Notes under the pieces: generated by a model
The model's database searches: none
Told to the model about the DNA's origin: nothing
The model's input: only the letters and a program-made list of their open reading frames with translations
Made by a program: the position numbers and the translations under genes
Part shown: piece by piece, positions 11,281 through 25,387 of the stretch
Numbering within the stretch: the first letter of the stretch is position 1
Layout of the letters: each line of letters opens with the position of its first letter
Origin: Onchocerca lupi
Taxonomy: Eukaryota > Nematoda > Chromadorea > Rhabditida > Onchocercidae
NCBI GenBank assembly: GCA_028564675.1
Contig: JAOVVO010000475.1
Span: 1-64,000 of the forward strand
Reading direction: 5' to 3'
DNA length: 64,000 nt

Positions 11281-12604
11281 ATGTAATAATTACAATCAAT
11301 TCAATAATCGAAGGAAAGAATCAAAGATGTAAGGAAATACCCCTATTTATTCTCTTCTTTGTTATCTATGTCCTAATAATCAGAATCTATCATTTTTCCT
11401 TCCTCATCCTGATAATCAGAATCTACCATTTTTCCTTCCTCACTATTTGGCGTGGATGAGCTGGCAGAGTTTTCTTCACCCTGCTGCTGAGATTCTTTAT
11501 GCATAACTTTTCCAAGCTTCATAGATAATTGAGAGAGATATCTTATTCTCATGCAAAGAAATCGAAGTGTTCAATCTAAAATATCAGAATTCCAAGAAAA
11601 AACCCTAGCATTATTCGACATCGGCTCGAACTCCTTCAACTCCTCATTTCGGAGCTTCTCCTCCTCACCTGATCTCCAACGTATGACCTCATAATTGGTC
11701 AATCTCATTTTGTTCATCTATGAATCGAGCGTTTTGGGGATAAATATATTTATCCTTTTGGCGGTAAACATATTTATCGATTTGTTGGTCTCTATGAGAC
11801 TATCTTCGCGCCACTTGACTTTAAGCGTTTCTTGTTTACAATAATTGCATCTTTCGGATTTTCGCGACACCATCTGCATCATGTATCCCACAAATCCATT
11901 CCACTGTGGTGTGAATTCTCGACAAATATATCGATTCTATTTACTGGAAGCTAAAAACTGTCTCATTTTATTAAATTTCAGGATCAGTTCAACACCAAGT
12001 ACTGATGTATCAGATGAATGTTACAATGAAATTTAATAATGGATTTAAAATGCTTAGAATATACTCTGTTTGGTTTCTGGAAATTACCTGAAATAAAAAG
12101 GCTTTTATTCTGCTTGCTTGGAGCCTATTTTTTCATTTAGTTTCTGCATTATTTTTGATACCGAATCCTCCTTTCTTTTTGATTCCATCTCAAAACACCC
12201 AATTTACAAATTCTCCCATCATTGATCGGGCTATTTGTAATTCAAATTGATCGTACTATTTTTGCAGCTTTCTCAATGATCTCAATTCAAATTCATTTTT
12301 GCCAAAAGTTTGAATCTCCCTTTTCTCTTCATCCTATGAATAAATCGGATTTATATAATCCAAAATATTATTTTATTACATTGCTGTTCATTTCTGGAGT
12401 TATCAAAAATTTTTGATTAATTAAATAGCAAACGCTTTTTCACTTATCATTTCTTTTAACAACATTTATTAATTATATTTGAAGTTTACGAAATTTTCAT
12501 ATCAGTGAAGAAAGAAAATAAAAACGGCAATAGCAAAAAAAATATCAATCACTTTATATACATACATATATAAATATATATCAACATGAGATCACATTAA
12601 TAAA
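11281..12604. other. Intergenic repeat-rich region downstream of vab-8
   Basis: Contains a ~36-bp direct repeat (11373-11444, two copies around AATCAGAATCTAYCATTTTT) and a stretch at about 11650-11850 related to the element inside dpy-30 intron 2. The remaining ~700 bp before the vab-8 stop are AT-rich with an ATA/TATA-rich microsatellite near 12555-12590. No gene was recognised. Confidence 0.5.
11650..11850 (+). mobile_element. Fragment related to the dpy-30 intron element
   Basis: Collinear similarity with about 50670-50840. Shared blocks include CTCCTCCTC, ATTGGTCAATCTCATTTTGT (against ATTGGTTACCTCACTTTGT), ATCGAGCGTTTT (against ATCGGAGCGTTCT), GGCGGTAAACATATTTATCG (against GGCGGCAAACATGTTTATCG), TTGTTGGTCTCT (against TTGTTGACCTCT) and CTTGTTTACAATAATTGCAT (against TTTGTTTACCATGGCTGCAT). 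This copy has a small internal duplication of the AAATATATTTATC block. Terminal repeats are not visible. Confidence 0.6.
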
Positions 12605-15600
12605 TCACAAAAGGCACGTTACAATCATTGCATGATTTCGGCATGCTATCAAACGTTTCTCCAAAATTTTCGTTTCCTGAAAAGAAATACTTCTTCTTGG
12701 TATGCTTTTTTTTTATGTTATTTGGGGAAATAGGTAAAAGAAATTGAAATTAGTTAGTACTAAAGTCATGTTTTATCGACTAATAATCATAATAAGTTCA
12801 CGAAATATCACGCAGAAAAAAAAATGCGAATTATACCTGAGTAAGTGCTTCTAATAACGTAGCTCCTTGAAGATTAGATGTGGATGCAGTAAGGAAATAT
12901 TCATCTGCAACACCTAGTAGACGTTTTGCATCACGTAAATCATCACGAAGACGATTTTGTCGTCTAATCATTAAATTAACTCGTTTATCCATCAGTAATG
13001 CATGCTAAAAAATATGAAATTTCCATTGAAGACAATTGAAAAATACATTTGACCAATTATCTAGATTCTATCTTCTCAAATCTTCTGACTGCTCAGACTT
13101 TGAAAAGAAAAACTTGAAAAATAAATAGTTTTAGATAAAACATATATATATATATATTTAGAATCATTAAAGGATTCCCAAAAATATGTTCATTTATCAA
13201 ACAAAACTTACTTTATTTGAAGAATGAGTCCGTGACAATTCGAGAAGTTGTCTTTTTGAAAGTGGTCCTGAAAATTTCAGAAACAAATCAAATTCAAGTT
13301 CCAATTAATTATCGTGTGTGATTTTTCATGCTTCAGAAATAATCAAGCCATTCGGAAATCAAAAAATCAGCGGTCGAATATTTTTGATTACCTTACTTTT
13401 CAGGTTAAAATTGTCAAAAGTTTGGGTGAAGAAATTACGAAAATAAAGGAAGAAATTTTATTACGAAAATAATTTACCATAATTTTTAACAACATCCACA
13501 CCGGTAGCACTTTCGTAACCGCTACTAGCCGAGAAGCTTTCACGATTTCGCGGTCGATTGGAGCGAGGTGATAATAGGGTCAACGGTGGTCGACTATAAA
13601 TTGAACCATTTTCATCGCTTCCGTGACCTGACGAATATGCTCCCGTATCTTGCTTTGCGTCAGTTACCTAAATTTAAGCCATCTGGTAGCCTGATTTAAT
13701 CATTAATAAAAAAAAAAAAAAAAAAGCAGAAAGCAATAATCTTTTAATTACTAGTTTAAAAATCAGTCCTGATTTCATCGATTTCCTGCTTAACTTTGAA
13801 CTAAATTTGAAAATTCGGAATTTCTATCATATATATTATTGGTTATCATAATCAAACAAGCAATGATCATAATAAAATGGTAATTGTAATTCAAAATATT
13901 TGAACGGTTAGTATCCTGAAATGCTCGTCAACTATCAGTGAAAATTAGTAAATGAAGAAAACTTAATTAAAGAGAAATTTCAACTGTTTTATAAATATAA
14001 AAACATACCATCGAATATGGTGATGGCACAAAATTTGTTGTTTTCTGATTTACATCAATCGAATTTCGTCTTTCAATAATGCGTTTGCTACAATAAATTA
14101 TTGGATTTTCGAAATTTATTCAAAATTAACTATCGTCTCATTTTATTCTTCTGATGGAATTTTTCAAATGCTCTTGAGATTCTCTACAAATTTATTCCGT
14201 CGATTTTTTCTCACTAGTTGAGTTATTGATAATTTGATGGTTTAATTTGAGCTGATAATTACTCGAACAATTTTCTGCATGATCGCAATAATAAATTTCT
14301 CATAACTGGAAAATCTTTATTCATAATCAAATTGTCAAATTTTTTATAATTAGAAAGACTTTGAGTAAGAAAATTAAAAAAAATCTGAAAATGATTTCTT
14401 TATTAAAAATTAATTTTATTCAAAAGAATTACCCTTTCTTAGTTTCTTTTTTAGAATCAAATGAATCATGACGTGAACTTTTGGCGAGATATTGTAGTGG
14501 TGGCGTACGTTCTAGCAACACTGATTGCTTTTCGGGTGAAACTTTACGTATGCTAACTTCTGCAGTTCGTCGAGGTAATTTACTTTTCGACAGCACTTCT
14601 GATCGATTACTGTAAAACAAATATGATATGGTATGAAAGTTTTAATCATACGGTATGAGAATTTTATATCACCAATTTTACATAATTTCTTTTATCAATG
14701 AATGTGTGGTACCTGAAATTGATATCTGAAACAATAAAGAAACATATTTCTAATAATATAAGTGGATGAATCGATTTTAATGGTACTTTAAATAAGAAAT
14801 CAAAAAAAAAAAAAAAACATACTTCTTAGCTATATAATTGTTCAAAGGATGTGTATTGGACCGTGGTACTGTTGTTGTGATATTGTTTACTGTAACATTA
14901 TTGTTATTTTTCGTACTAATCATTGGTTGATCCAATGAAGATGGCTGAATAATATTGCTTGATATTTGGGAATTCTCGGGAATATCTTCTTTTCCAATTG
15001 TTTTCAAAACAGTAAATGAGTTAGTCTGAGCATAACCAGCGCTACTTCCCGATGAAATCTGAAAAAAGCCATGCAAAAGATGAGAATTAATAATCAAAAA
15101 CATGGCAAATTGACGAAATTTCAAGATTTTATGAGCATTTCCTGTAAAAGTCTATTCTCTAAGAAAAGTTGAAAGTAAGATAAAGAAGAAATATCGATAA
15201 AAGAATATTAAATATTTTCGTAAGAAAGATTAGTTAATTCATAAACTTTCAGATTTTATGTATCATCTAAAATTTTCGAATATTTGTTAATTTTTCATTA
15301 ATTAAATTTCGACTAATAAAACTCTCAACTAACCATTGTACTTCTGCAGCAACTTAATGGAACAAATTTCTTCTTCTTTTTCTTCTCGTAAGTATCAGTA
15401 AGTTGACGTAATTTTTCATCTGTATAAATTTCCGGTTTGCTAGTTTCGCGATATATTGCCGAAAATGAACTTTCACCTTCTGATATATTCTACAACAAAT
15501 TATCAATATCATGTTCGCTTTTTGAGGCTATCATATCGATAAATGATTACTCTTATCATTTTTGGATGACTTTTTTAGGACAGATAAAAAATTTCATTCC

Positions 15601-18600
15601 AAAGTTAAGTACATAAGATCAAATATCAATTATTTCGGTCCAGTTTTTTTTTTTTTTTGCCATTTAAATTTGAAGATATGAGTTAATTTTGCAAATAAAT
15701 TTACATATGTGAATTTTTTTTTTACACCCCAAAATTTTAAAAAATAAAGGAATGATTTCAAGGAAAATTAGTGAAATTTTCTTCTTTAGGCTATTGACCA
15801 TGAAAATCTAATTAATTATTTTATATTTTCATTTTTATCACATCAAATCAGTGCCAGTTCGAATTAAAGAATCGAATTAAATTTTAATTTATTTATCGGT
15901 AATGGAAAAGGGAAAAGAGAATAAAATGAGAAAAAAGAATCAGAATAGATCCGTAAATTTTATTTATTATTAGCATTACTGTAAAATGTCATTCTCAATC
16001 ATTCACATTTAGGTTTTGAGTACGATTTTTTCAAATTTCATTTTATGACATTTGATCAAGATCAAATGAATTTGAAATCGAAAACTGGTTTCATTGATTT
16101 CTGGTAATGTTTCAAATTTAAAATTAATTTTTTCATATATCCAGATGTTTGGTCTATATTTTAAAATAATCTAGATTTTGTCTTATTTAAAATAACATTT
16201 TTTTCTAGCATTATTTAATTGATTAGGATGGTTTTTTACTTTACTGATAATTTCAATATCCCATATCCTTAATGATTACATATCTCTAATCTTCAAACTG
16301 TTAAAAATTTAACTTCCTATCTTTCATGAAGAAGTATTAATATTATATTCCACTTCATCAGATGAAAAATTATTGTCAACTTTAGTCAACAATTAATTTT
16401 ATTTTCTACAATTCATGACTTTGACAAATTTTTGCTACTATTTTTGTCCAGTTTGCAAACAGAATGATAAAAAATATATCACAATTAATTATCAATTATC
16501 TGTCCTAATTAGTTGTCAATTATCAAATTGATCCATCAGTTATTTTAACTATCATCCAATGAAGAAAAATGCATTTAAGAACTTATGCATTGTTTTTCAA
16601 CCATGAATTATCACAGGATCGATTGAAAATTCCAAAAAATCTTAGAATCAAAAATTCATAAAACATTGGAATCTTTCAAAACACACATCCTTATTGCAGA
16701 AATAGAAATAAAGATAGAAGATCAATTTTCATTTATCTAACTTGATCAATTTTTTGATGAAGAAATTTAAACTGATTGAAAAAATGGAAAAAAACATTTC
16801 TATTTTTATACTAATGAATAAATATACAAATTTTGCAAATTTATAGATTTACAGTTCTGATTTTTATAAAAAATATTATTTCATTCAATTGCTAAATAAA
16901 TGAATTTTTTTTTTTTTTTTTTTTTTTGGATTTTTCTGATGATAATTCATCAATCAATAAACCAAGATAGCTAAGGATAGATGATTTTTTTCTTTTTTCT
17001 GGAGATGAATATACATCTTCTATACTCAAAAATATAAGATCAACAAAAATTTAACTTGAATGAGATTAAAATTCTAGCTTTCTTGAAATATTTGCCTAAA
17101 AAAAAAAAAAAAAAAAAGCTATTTTTTCTATCGTAAACAATTGTAAAAATACGACGAAGAAATAGTTACCGCAATCTCAATAAATTTGACAATCCACTCT
17201 TTCCAACAATTTATTGCTTAATTAAAGAAGACTTTTTTTTTTTTTTTTTTTGATTAAAAACAGATGGCAATGAAACTTTTGCGAGAAGATCGAAGAGAAG
17301 AAAGGAAGATTTATTTTGCGAAGCAATAATTAAAAAGTAGTCAAACTTTCCCAGCGATACAATGCTGTCACCAATAAATTCTACATATGTCTGTCTTGTC
17401 GTAAAATTCAAACTAAGCGGTATTCCTTTTTTCTACAAATTTTCCATTCGTCACAAAATAGTTCAATAAAAATTATCAACATTTCCGTTAAGGTATTTAA
17501 TCTTAAATCCGTCGGAATCATTCAAAGTTTATTGAATTTCACAGATATTTCCAGTGATTTTTGAAATATCCCTATAATCAAATTAAGCAGCATAAGGTTG
17601 GCAATGTTCCTGATCAATTGACCATCTCATTGATGATGCACAAATTTACAATCATTTAAATGGTTTGCGATATGCCAAATGATCGCTAATTATGCGATAA
17701 TTATATCGAGCAAAAATTTTATGGTCAACAAGAATCAATCAAATTGAAAAGTATTTGAAAAGAGACAAACAAAACCATCATTGATCAGCAACAAATTTAT
17801 TTCCCTTCTCACCAAAATTTATCCGGATAAATAAAGATTAATGATTGTTGTAGTAAAAAGCTTATTTGCCTAGTAATTTAGATTGTCCATCTAATTTATT
17901 TGTTTCTTTCTTCATCAAATAACCTTATTTGATTATCGGAACAATTGCTGATATTTGTTGATATTTATAATCTTGTTGTTGTTTACTTCATTCTCTTATA
18001 AACAATCCTATTTGTTAATTTATTTCACAAAAATTAAAAGAAATCAATCAATACGAATATTCTTTGATTCTAATAATTTCAAAAAATTTTCAACAAACTA
18101 ACCTCAGATTGAATTTCTGCTAAATCATCATTTAATCGTGAAAGTATTTCATGTGAACGAATGGAACTAATGCTAGCAGCCATTGCTCGTTCTAAATCAT
18201 CATCTTCCACTTCCTGAATTATAGAAAAATTTAGAAAAAATAGTAATCAGAAAAAAAAAAAATTAGATAAATAAATAAGAAAAACGTGATATTTAGACGA
18301 AAACGTGATATTTTAACGATGAAACTCACAAATGAACTAATTAAGTGTTGTGACAAATAATGATGACAAAGTACAGATTACACTTGAATGAAATAATAAA
18401 CAACATTTTTTTTTCACTAAAATTTTAATATCGAATTGATTTCTATTGGATATTTGAAGAGATAATTTCACGTAACACTTCCATGATATTTGATATAAAT
18501 AATTTGTAAAAATTAATCCAAAATTTAATAACTAAATGAAACAAACATTTTCGGATGCACTTTTTCCAGATGTTGAAGCAGAAATCTTATCCAAACTAAG

Positions 18601-21600
18601 AATACTTAATGGTTGCTGAAGGCTACCAATATTTTGGAAAGATTCTAGAAATTGTTCGGTGGTTGGTAGATTTCGCGGTGAATGACAACCACTTGCTTCT
18701 TCATCATCTTCCAAAATGTCATCCAATTGTCGTCGACAAACAAATTGTTGCAAATTTTCCATGTCTATGTCATCTTCGTTACATTGCACACAAACATTAA
18801 TCTAGAAATCAGATTTCAGGTCTGATATGGTACCAAATTTTGTAGCAAACCTTATCAAGTAAGACAATAGATTTACATTTGATAATGAAGTTTGAAATTT
18901 TCGCACAGATGACTTCAAAATTGAATTTTATATTAAAATTTGAAATATTTTAGCTATCTTTTTAAAATATTTCCAAAAAAAAAAAAAAAAAAAAAAAAAA
19001 AACAACAATAATAACTTCGAAAATAGCAAAAAGTAGTACTAGAAAACAGGTATGAATATGATAACCAACTTTAGCAGGTTGAGAATAACTGCTTTCTTGC
19101 GTATCTTTAATCCAATCCAAAATCATTTTTCGTTTCGTTAAATCAATTGTATTTCCATTTGCTCTTCGTTTCGATTGTTGTTGCTGCTCAACAGTTGGTT
19201 CTATTCTGTAAAAGTGGGAAAAATTAATTTGAAAATTTGATCAATTCTAAAATTTAACTGCTAAATTTTGCAAATCAATCTTGAAAAAAAAAGTGAAAAT
19301 TTATAAGTTTAATTAAATTAGCTTTAATTAACTATAATATCCGTTCTGTCTTGGTTTTTTAGCTTTGAAAACAAAACCATTTTCCAGTGTATTACTTGAA
19401 AAAAAAAAAAAGAAAATCCAATGTTAGGAATAATTAACAAAAAAAAAAGAAAAAAAAAATGACCATTAAAAAAACTCTGCTGTTTTTAAAAACTTTTTGC
19501 AAACTACATTATGGCCTATACCGAGGAAATATCCATCTAATTTCACATAGCAATGTCAATTTTGATTATTTAAATTTTTAATCTGAGTTCATGGCATAGA
19601 TTAAAATCGAAAAATTTGAATAAGTAAATAAGTATGTATATATATGTAATAATATGCTGGTATAGAAAAATATAAGAAATTGAAAAAGTTTAGAATTTTC
19701 AGATTCAATTTTCTTTCATTTATCATTTCCTCCATTTCTGTACCAATTTTGGATTTAATCATTAAAAAAAATAGAAATAATTCAGCTTGCTGAATTTAAC
19801 TTAACGAGAATCTATAGAAGCTCAAATGATTAAATTTTGAAGTTAAGCAGGCTTTTTTTAAGTATTAACATAATTAACCATTTGAAAATAGAAGCTATTA
19901 TAAAAATGAAAATTTAAAAATTGAAAAAAAAATGAACCTAACAGAAGGTCCAAGAAAAATGACTGTTTCAGCGCATGATTGCTCGGAACTTGAATTACCT
20001 TCACTATTTGCAGCCAAATGTCGACGAGTAGAATCCGAAGACGATGAATCACTTCCAACCTGAAAATAACTCATCTAACAATGAATTTTAGGATTTTAGA
20101 AGGAATTATTTATATAATCTTCAATTTCAGAAAAAAGAAAAAAAAAACAGCAAGAAAAACAACTTTTGCGCCTTTCTGTTATAATCAATTTTTTTTTTGT
20201 TTTGCCAATACTGCTGATAATTCGATGATGAATGATCGTTTCATATTTATTTCGCTTATTTGAATTTAGAAATTCTTTAGAGAAAAAAAAAAAAGAGATA
20301 TGTACGAATTGTACTTTCGTAAATGAGCTAATTTAAAAATTTTTGCAAAATTAGCAAAATATTTCTTTATTTTTTTAACTTTTAACAGACAAGTATTCGC
20401 AAAGATTTATTTTCAAGGAAGCATTTTTTGAAATTGCCATAAAAAATTTATTCCAACATGGTAGATGAAATTTTCAAAAATTTGACTTTTATTTAATTAT
20501 GAAAAAAATTTTTTTTTTTTTTTTTTGGAATTATGCAAATTTTTGAAATTCTGATAATAAGATAAAAGTTGAATAGAATTATGAAAGAATATGAAGATGG
20601 AGCAAAAGATTAATTATAAAATGACAAATTTTAAAGATTAAATTTTAACTTTTTTCTAAATCAACAAAAAATGATCAAAGAAAGTTTAACATCCCAAAAC
20701 AAAGAATGTGGAAAGAAATGGTTAGTTCCGATTTCAGAATTCAAATTTAGGGAGTGCAAAAGCTCGGTGAATTAAAAGAATTAGAAATGAATTAAAATTT
20801 TTGCGGGGAAATGATAGCAAAAGATGATCTAATGTTTGCCGCTTAAATAGATCGGGACAGCTGACGATGAAAAGAAATTTTTGGAAGATGTAAGATAAGC
20901 GATTGATCATAAATAATCATCAGAATATATTAGAATTATCTAACACATATTCTAGATTTGAATTTATGATATTCTCGGAAGGAATAGCAATTCGAAATAG
21001 TAAAAAGAATTTAAATATTTCATTTTTTTTTTTCTGGAGTATACGATTAGACTCTTGAATTAGGAAATTATTTGAAAATTTATAACTTCATTCTAACTAG
21101 TCAACGATGAATAAATCATTTAGTTTTTTTTTCTTTTTTTTTTAGGAATTATTTAAATTCTTAAATTAAGATTTTCTTGGAAAGTTATAGATTCATTTTA
21201 AGTGATCAATAAATCGATCGCATAATTTCTTGTCAATATAATTTCTAATTTCAAAATCAATTCAAAATCAACTGCAATTTAGGATTCAAAGTCAATTATC
21301 AACTACAATCTCGGATTGAAAAATCAATTCGCAATCACGAAAGCTTCCTTAAACTGTTCAATTACTTCAATGTCCCAGAAATATAGAAATTCCTATAATT
21401 AATCTATCTCTCAAAATATGATATTATTTGGAGATTTTTTGAATAATTATTTACAACAATTATTTAAAAAAAAAAAAAAAAAAAAAAAAAGGAAAAAATG
21501 CATTCTAAGTTTAAAAAAAAAAAAAGTTGATAATAAGAGAAATTATTACATTACTTACACGATGTGTTTTTCGTGGTTTAGCAGCACGTTGTATTTTGGA

Positions 21601-24600
21601 CATCATTTGCAAAATATTTTCGGATTCTGAAATTCGATCGGAGAGTGAAGCAAAAAGAAGTGATGCCTTCACTTGTACACTTCCCAATGATTCTTTCAAT
21701 AACATACACAAAGGACTTTGTCTGAAAACAAAAAAGAAAAAAAAAATAATAAATTTGAAAAAAAGAAAATTTTGAGGAAATCTATGAACAAATGTTATGA
21801 TAATTACAGTTCTATTGCAATTTGATGATAAACAATATCAAGCTTGTTACTTAAACTTGTTAAATTTTTAAATGAAATTAATTTTGTTATAAATAATGAG
21901 AGAAGAAAAAAAAAATTTTTTTTTTTTTGAAGAAATTTGAATGAGTTATATGAACATATGTTGCGATTATTACTTTTCGTTTTGCCATAGGATGATTGAT
22001 AATAAACAAAATGAAGTTCGATAGTTTAAATCTTTCAAATCTTCAAATGTTATTTTTGTTTCAGTTTATTATTCATTTAAATTGATTAACAGAATTAGAA
22101 AATTATTTTCTAATTTAATTAATCAAATAAATTTTTTTCTAATTTAATTAATTTTCTTATCAATATTCAAAAAAAGAAAAAAAAAACAATAAACCTGCTT
22201 GGAAGATATCGTTGTCCTTGAAATAATGCAACTAATAAATTAGTGATAACAGGCATTGTCATTGCTTGCATATCACCTTTTGATGTTCGTTCACCTAAGC
22301 CTAAATCTATCAGACATAATCGTGATCGGCCACCAATTAATTGTGATGTATTCTTTTTATACCTAAAATGAATAATTTTAGCAAAAAAAAAAAAAAAAAA
22401 AATCGATAAAATCAATAATCGGATCAAATCAATCTGTTCCTTCAACTGATAAGAGAGATGATAAGTTTGATTTTTTCTTTCTTTTTCAAATATTTTTACA
22501 ATTTCCCATGTTTATTTATCGTATACTTGGCAATCCTTTGTTAATGTTGAAATTTAATAATTTTACCAGACTAATAATATTTGAAAATCAAAATAGTCGG
22601 TTGATATAAGTGTAAATTGTAAATTATCCTTTCGGATCAACATTTTCCTGTCATGCAATGCTTTCGTTGAAATGAATGTTGCAATTTGATCGAATATTAA
22701 TGAATTATTATTCAAACATTTATCAAAAGTTTAAAATATGAAAGAAATCAGTCTGTATAAACAGTTGTTGTTAAATTAAAATTTTATAAATTAAATCTAA
22801 CTAACAGCCCGGAAAGATTATATCATATCATTCAATGATCATCATCCATCAGTATAAACAGGAGATTGCCTGATATTAGACTGATTGATGATTGTACCCA
22901 GAAAAAATGATTTGAATAGCTAGGGATAGAAATGAAAAATTAGCAAAATATTTATAGGGAAAATTTTTTCGTATCATGCAGATTTTTCTTGCCTTAATTT
23001 TCGAATTTTTAAAATTAAGATCTCAAAAAAAAAAAAAAAAAAGAAAAATTCTCCCTAATTTTCGAATTTTTAAAAGTCGGATGTCAAAAGAAAAAAAATT
23101 CCATTCCTTTTTTTTTTTTTTTTTTTAAAGATTAAAACACTAAATGGAATATTTGTTGAACTCGAAAAATTAAGAAGTTTTTCTTAAAAAGAAATTTCGA
23201 TTTTAAAAATTCAGATCTCAAGAAACCAAAATACCTCATTTAAAATTTTTTTTACTTTTTTAAAATTGTACAATGTGCTTGTAATTTTATAATGTGGGAA
23301 TATTATAATGTCAGTTTTTTAAAATTTAGATCATAAGAAAGTGAAATAAATTTTAGTTTTTAAAATTCAAACCTTAAGAAATCGAAATATCTCATAATGT
23401 TTTCAGTTTCTAAAATTCAAATCATAAAATTTCAATTTTTGATTTTTAGATTTCAAAAACTGAAAAAATCTTCAATTTTTAAATTTAAAAATCGAAGTAT
23501 CTCATTTATTAAAAAATAATAACTGTATTAAATCAATTTTTTGAAAAAAATAAAATAAAATAACAAATAAATGGAAGTATATTTTTCAATCAATTGCTTA
23601 GGATAAGTGAAAATTTGCCGAATTGAAAATCCATCCAACGATTCTTTTGCCGAATTTCCAAATTGTAAAAATGATAAATATTACATGGACAATGAAATTC
23701 TTTGTCAAAATAAGTGAGAAAACTATTTTTCTTAAAAATATTTATGCAAAAAAAAAACAAGAAAAAAACTCGCCTATATAAATTGATGTAAAAGAAAAGA
23801 TGTCCACATCGTTGTTCATTCTCATCTTCTGAAATTTATAAAAATAAAAATAATTGTTTATTGATATAAGATAATCATTACATTGAAATAAATGAATGAT
23901 AGTGATAATAATGAAAGTATGACATTTTGATAACAATTTTTTATATTTATTCAACGAATTTTAAAAACTTTCAATTTTTTTTTGTTGTTTTTAATTTTCT
24001 AAACTGAAGTTTCCATTTCAATCTATCATTTCGAATCAACAATTTACTATTTTCTTTTTTCGAAATTTCTCGATGAAAGATAAGAAAGAGAAAATTTTTT
24101 GCCTTTCTGATTTATTTTCGAGAAATATTTCGGATATCAACAAAGAGAAACGATAAACTTTAATTGCTGGATTATAAAAATCTTTCGTCCGATTTTATGA
24201 ATATTTCAAAGAGTTAAGCATAAATTTATAGGTTTCAAGAAACTGTATAAACACATTTTACTGCTTTATCAGTGAATTGAATATTTACAACTTGAATACG
24301 GAGTGCTAAACCATTCGTTTTTAGCAGAAGAATTTAGAGCTTTAAAACTTTTTATGCTGCCCTGGTGGGAACTTGAATTTCTATTTATTTTGACCTGTTG
24401 AGGTTAAGAAATTTTTATGACTAAACGGGCGACATAAATTTTTCATTAGAAAAGAAGTCGTAAAATCCCGAAATGCAAACATCAGCACATAAAGTTTATA
24501 GCAACAAATTCGTGGAATGCCCAGATTTACAGAATGAAGTTAGATATTTTTCTCATAAAATATTATCTTGAGCTTTTGTGAAAAAAATCACGTTCAAAAT

Positions 24601-25351
24601 GTATAAGTCACGTATAAATAAATTTGGCACGTAAAAAAAAATTAGAAATTTAACTTGCAAAATATCTTTAAAAATTAATAAGAAATAAATAACATAAGTA
24701 AGAAAAATTTGATACATTAATAAAAACTTAACTTGCAAAGTATTTTATAAATTAATAAAAATAAATAACATTATTTTTGAAAATTTTTTTTTTTTTAGTT
24801 TAAATTGGAAAAATTTTTAGGATTTACCCGTCAATCTGGCTTGAATAATCTCATCGATCATCAACATTGCTTGTTCCACCGAATCTACCCTTAATTCGCT
24901 ATGATTCTCAATTTTAATTCCCAGTACCGAATCTTCTCGAATAGTAACATTTTGTGAGTTAACTGAAATTTGAAATTTCAGATCTGATTAATCAGATATC
25001 GGAATTTGAATTAGAAAAAAAGACAAATAGGGAATGATCATCAAATGTGAAATGAGTAATTGTTGAAATAAAATCTACGAAACTTTTTTTTGAACTCATG
25101 AAAATTAACTTTACCCTATTGGTTTTATTTTGAATTTTAAAAATTTTTAGGTTTGAAAAATGCTGTAAATTCGAATATTTCAGAATTTTTTTTTAACAAA
25201 TATGAGGGTCTTTTTTTGTCAACCAACTATTAAAAGAGGACAAGAAAAAAGATGCATTTTTTTTTTTTGCTCTAGCCACTAAATTATCTTATTGAGAATT
25301 TGCATATCTCCGTTAAGTTAATGATTTTGACCTTTTCAACTACGGAATTTT

Positions 25352-25387
<36 letters not shown>

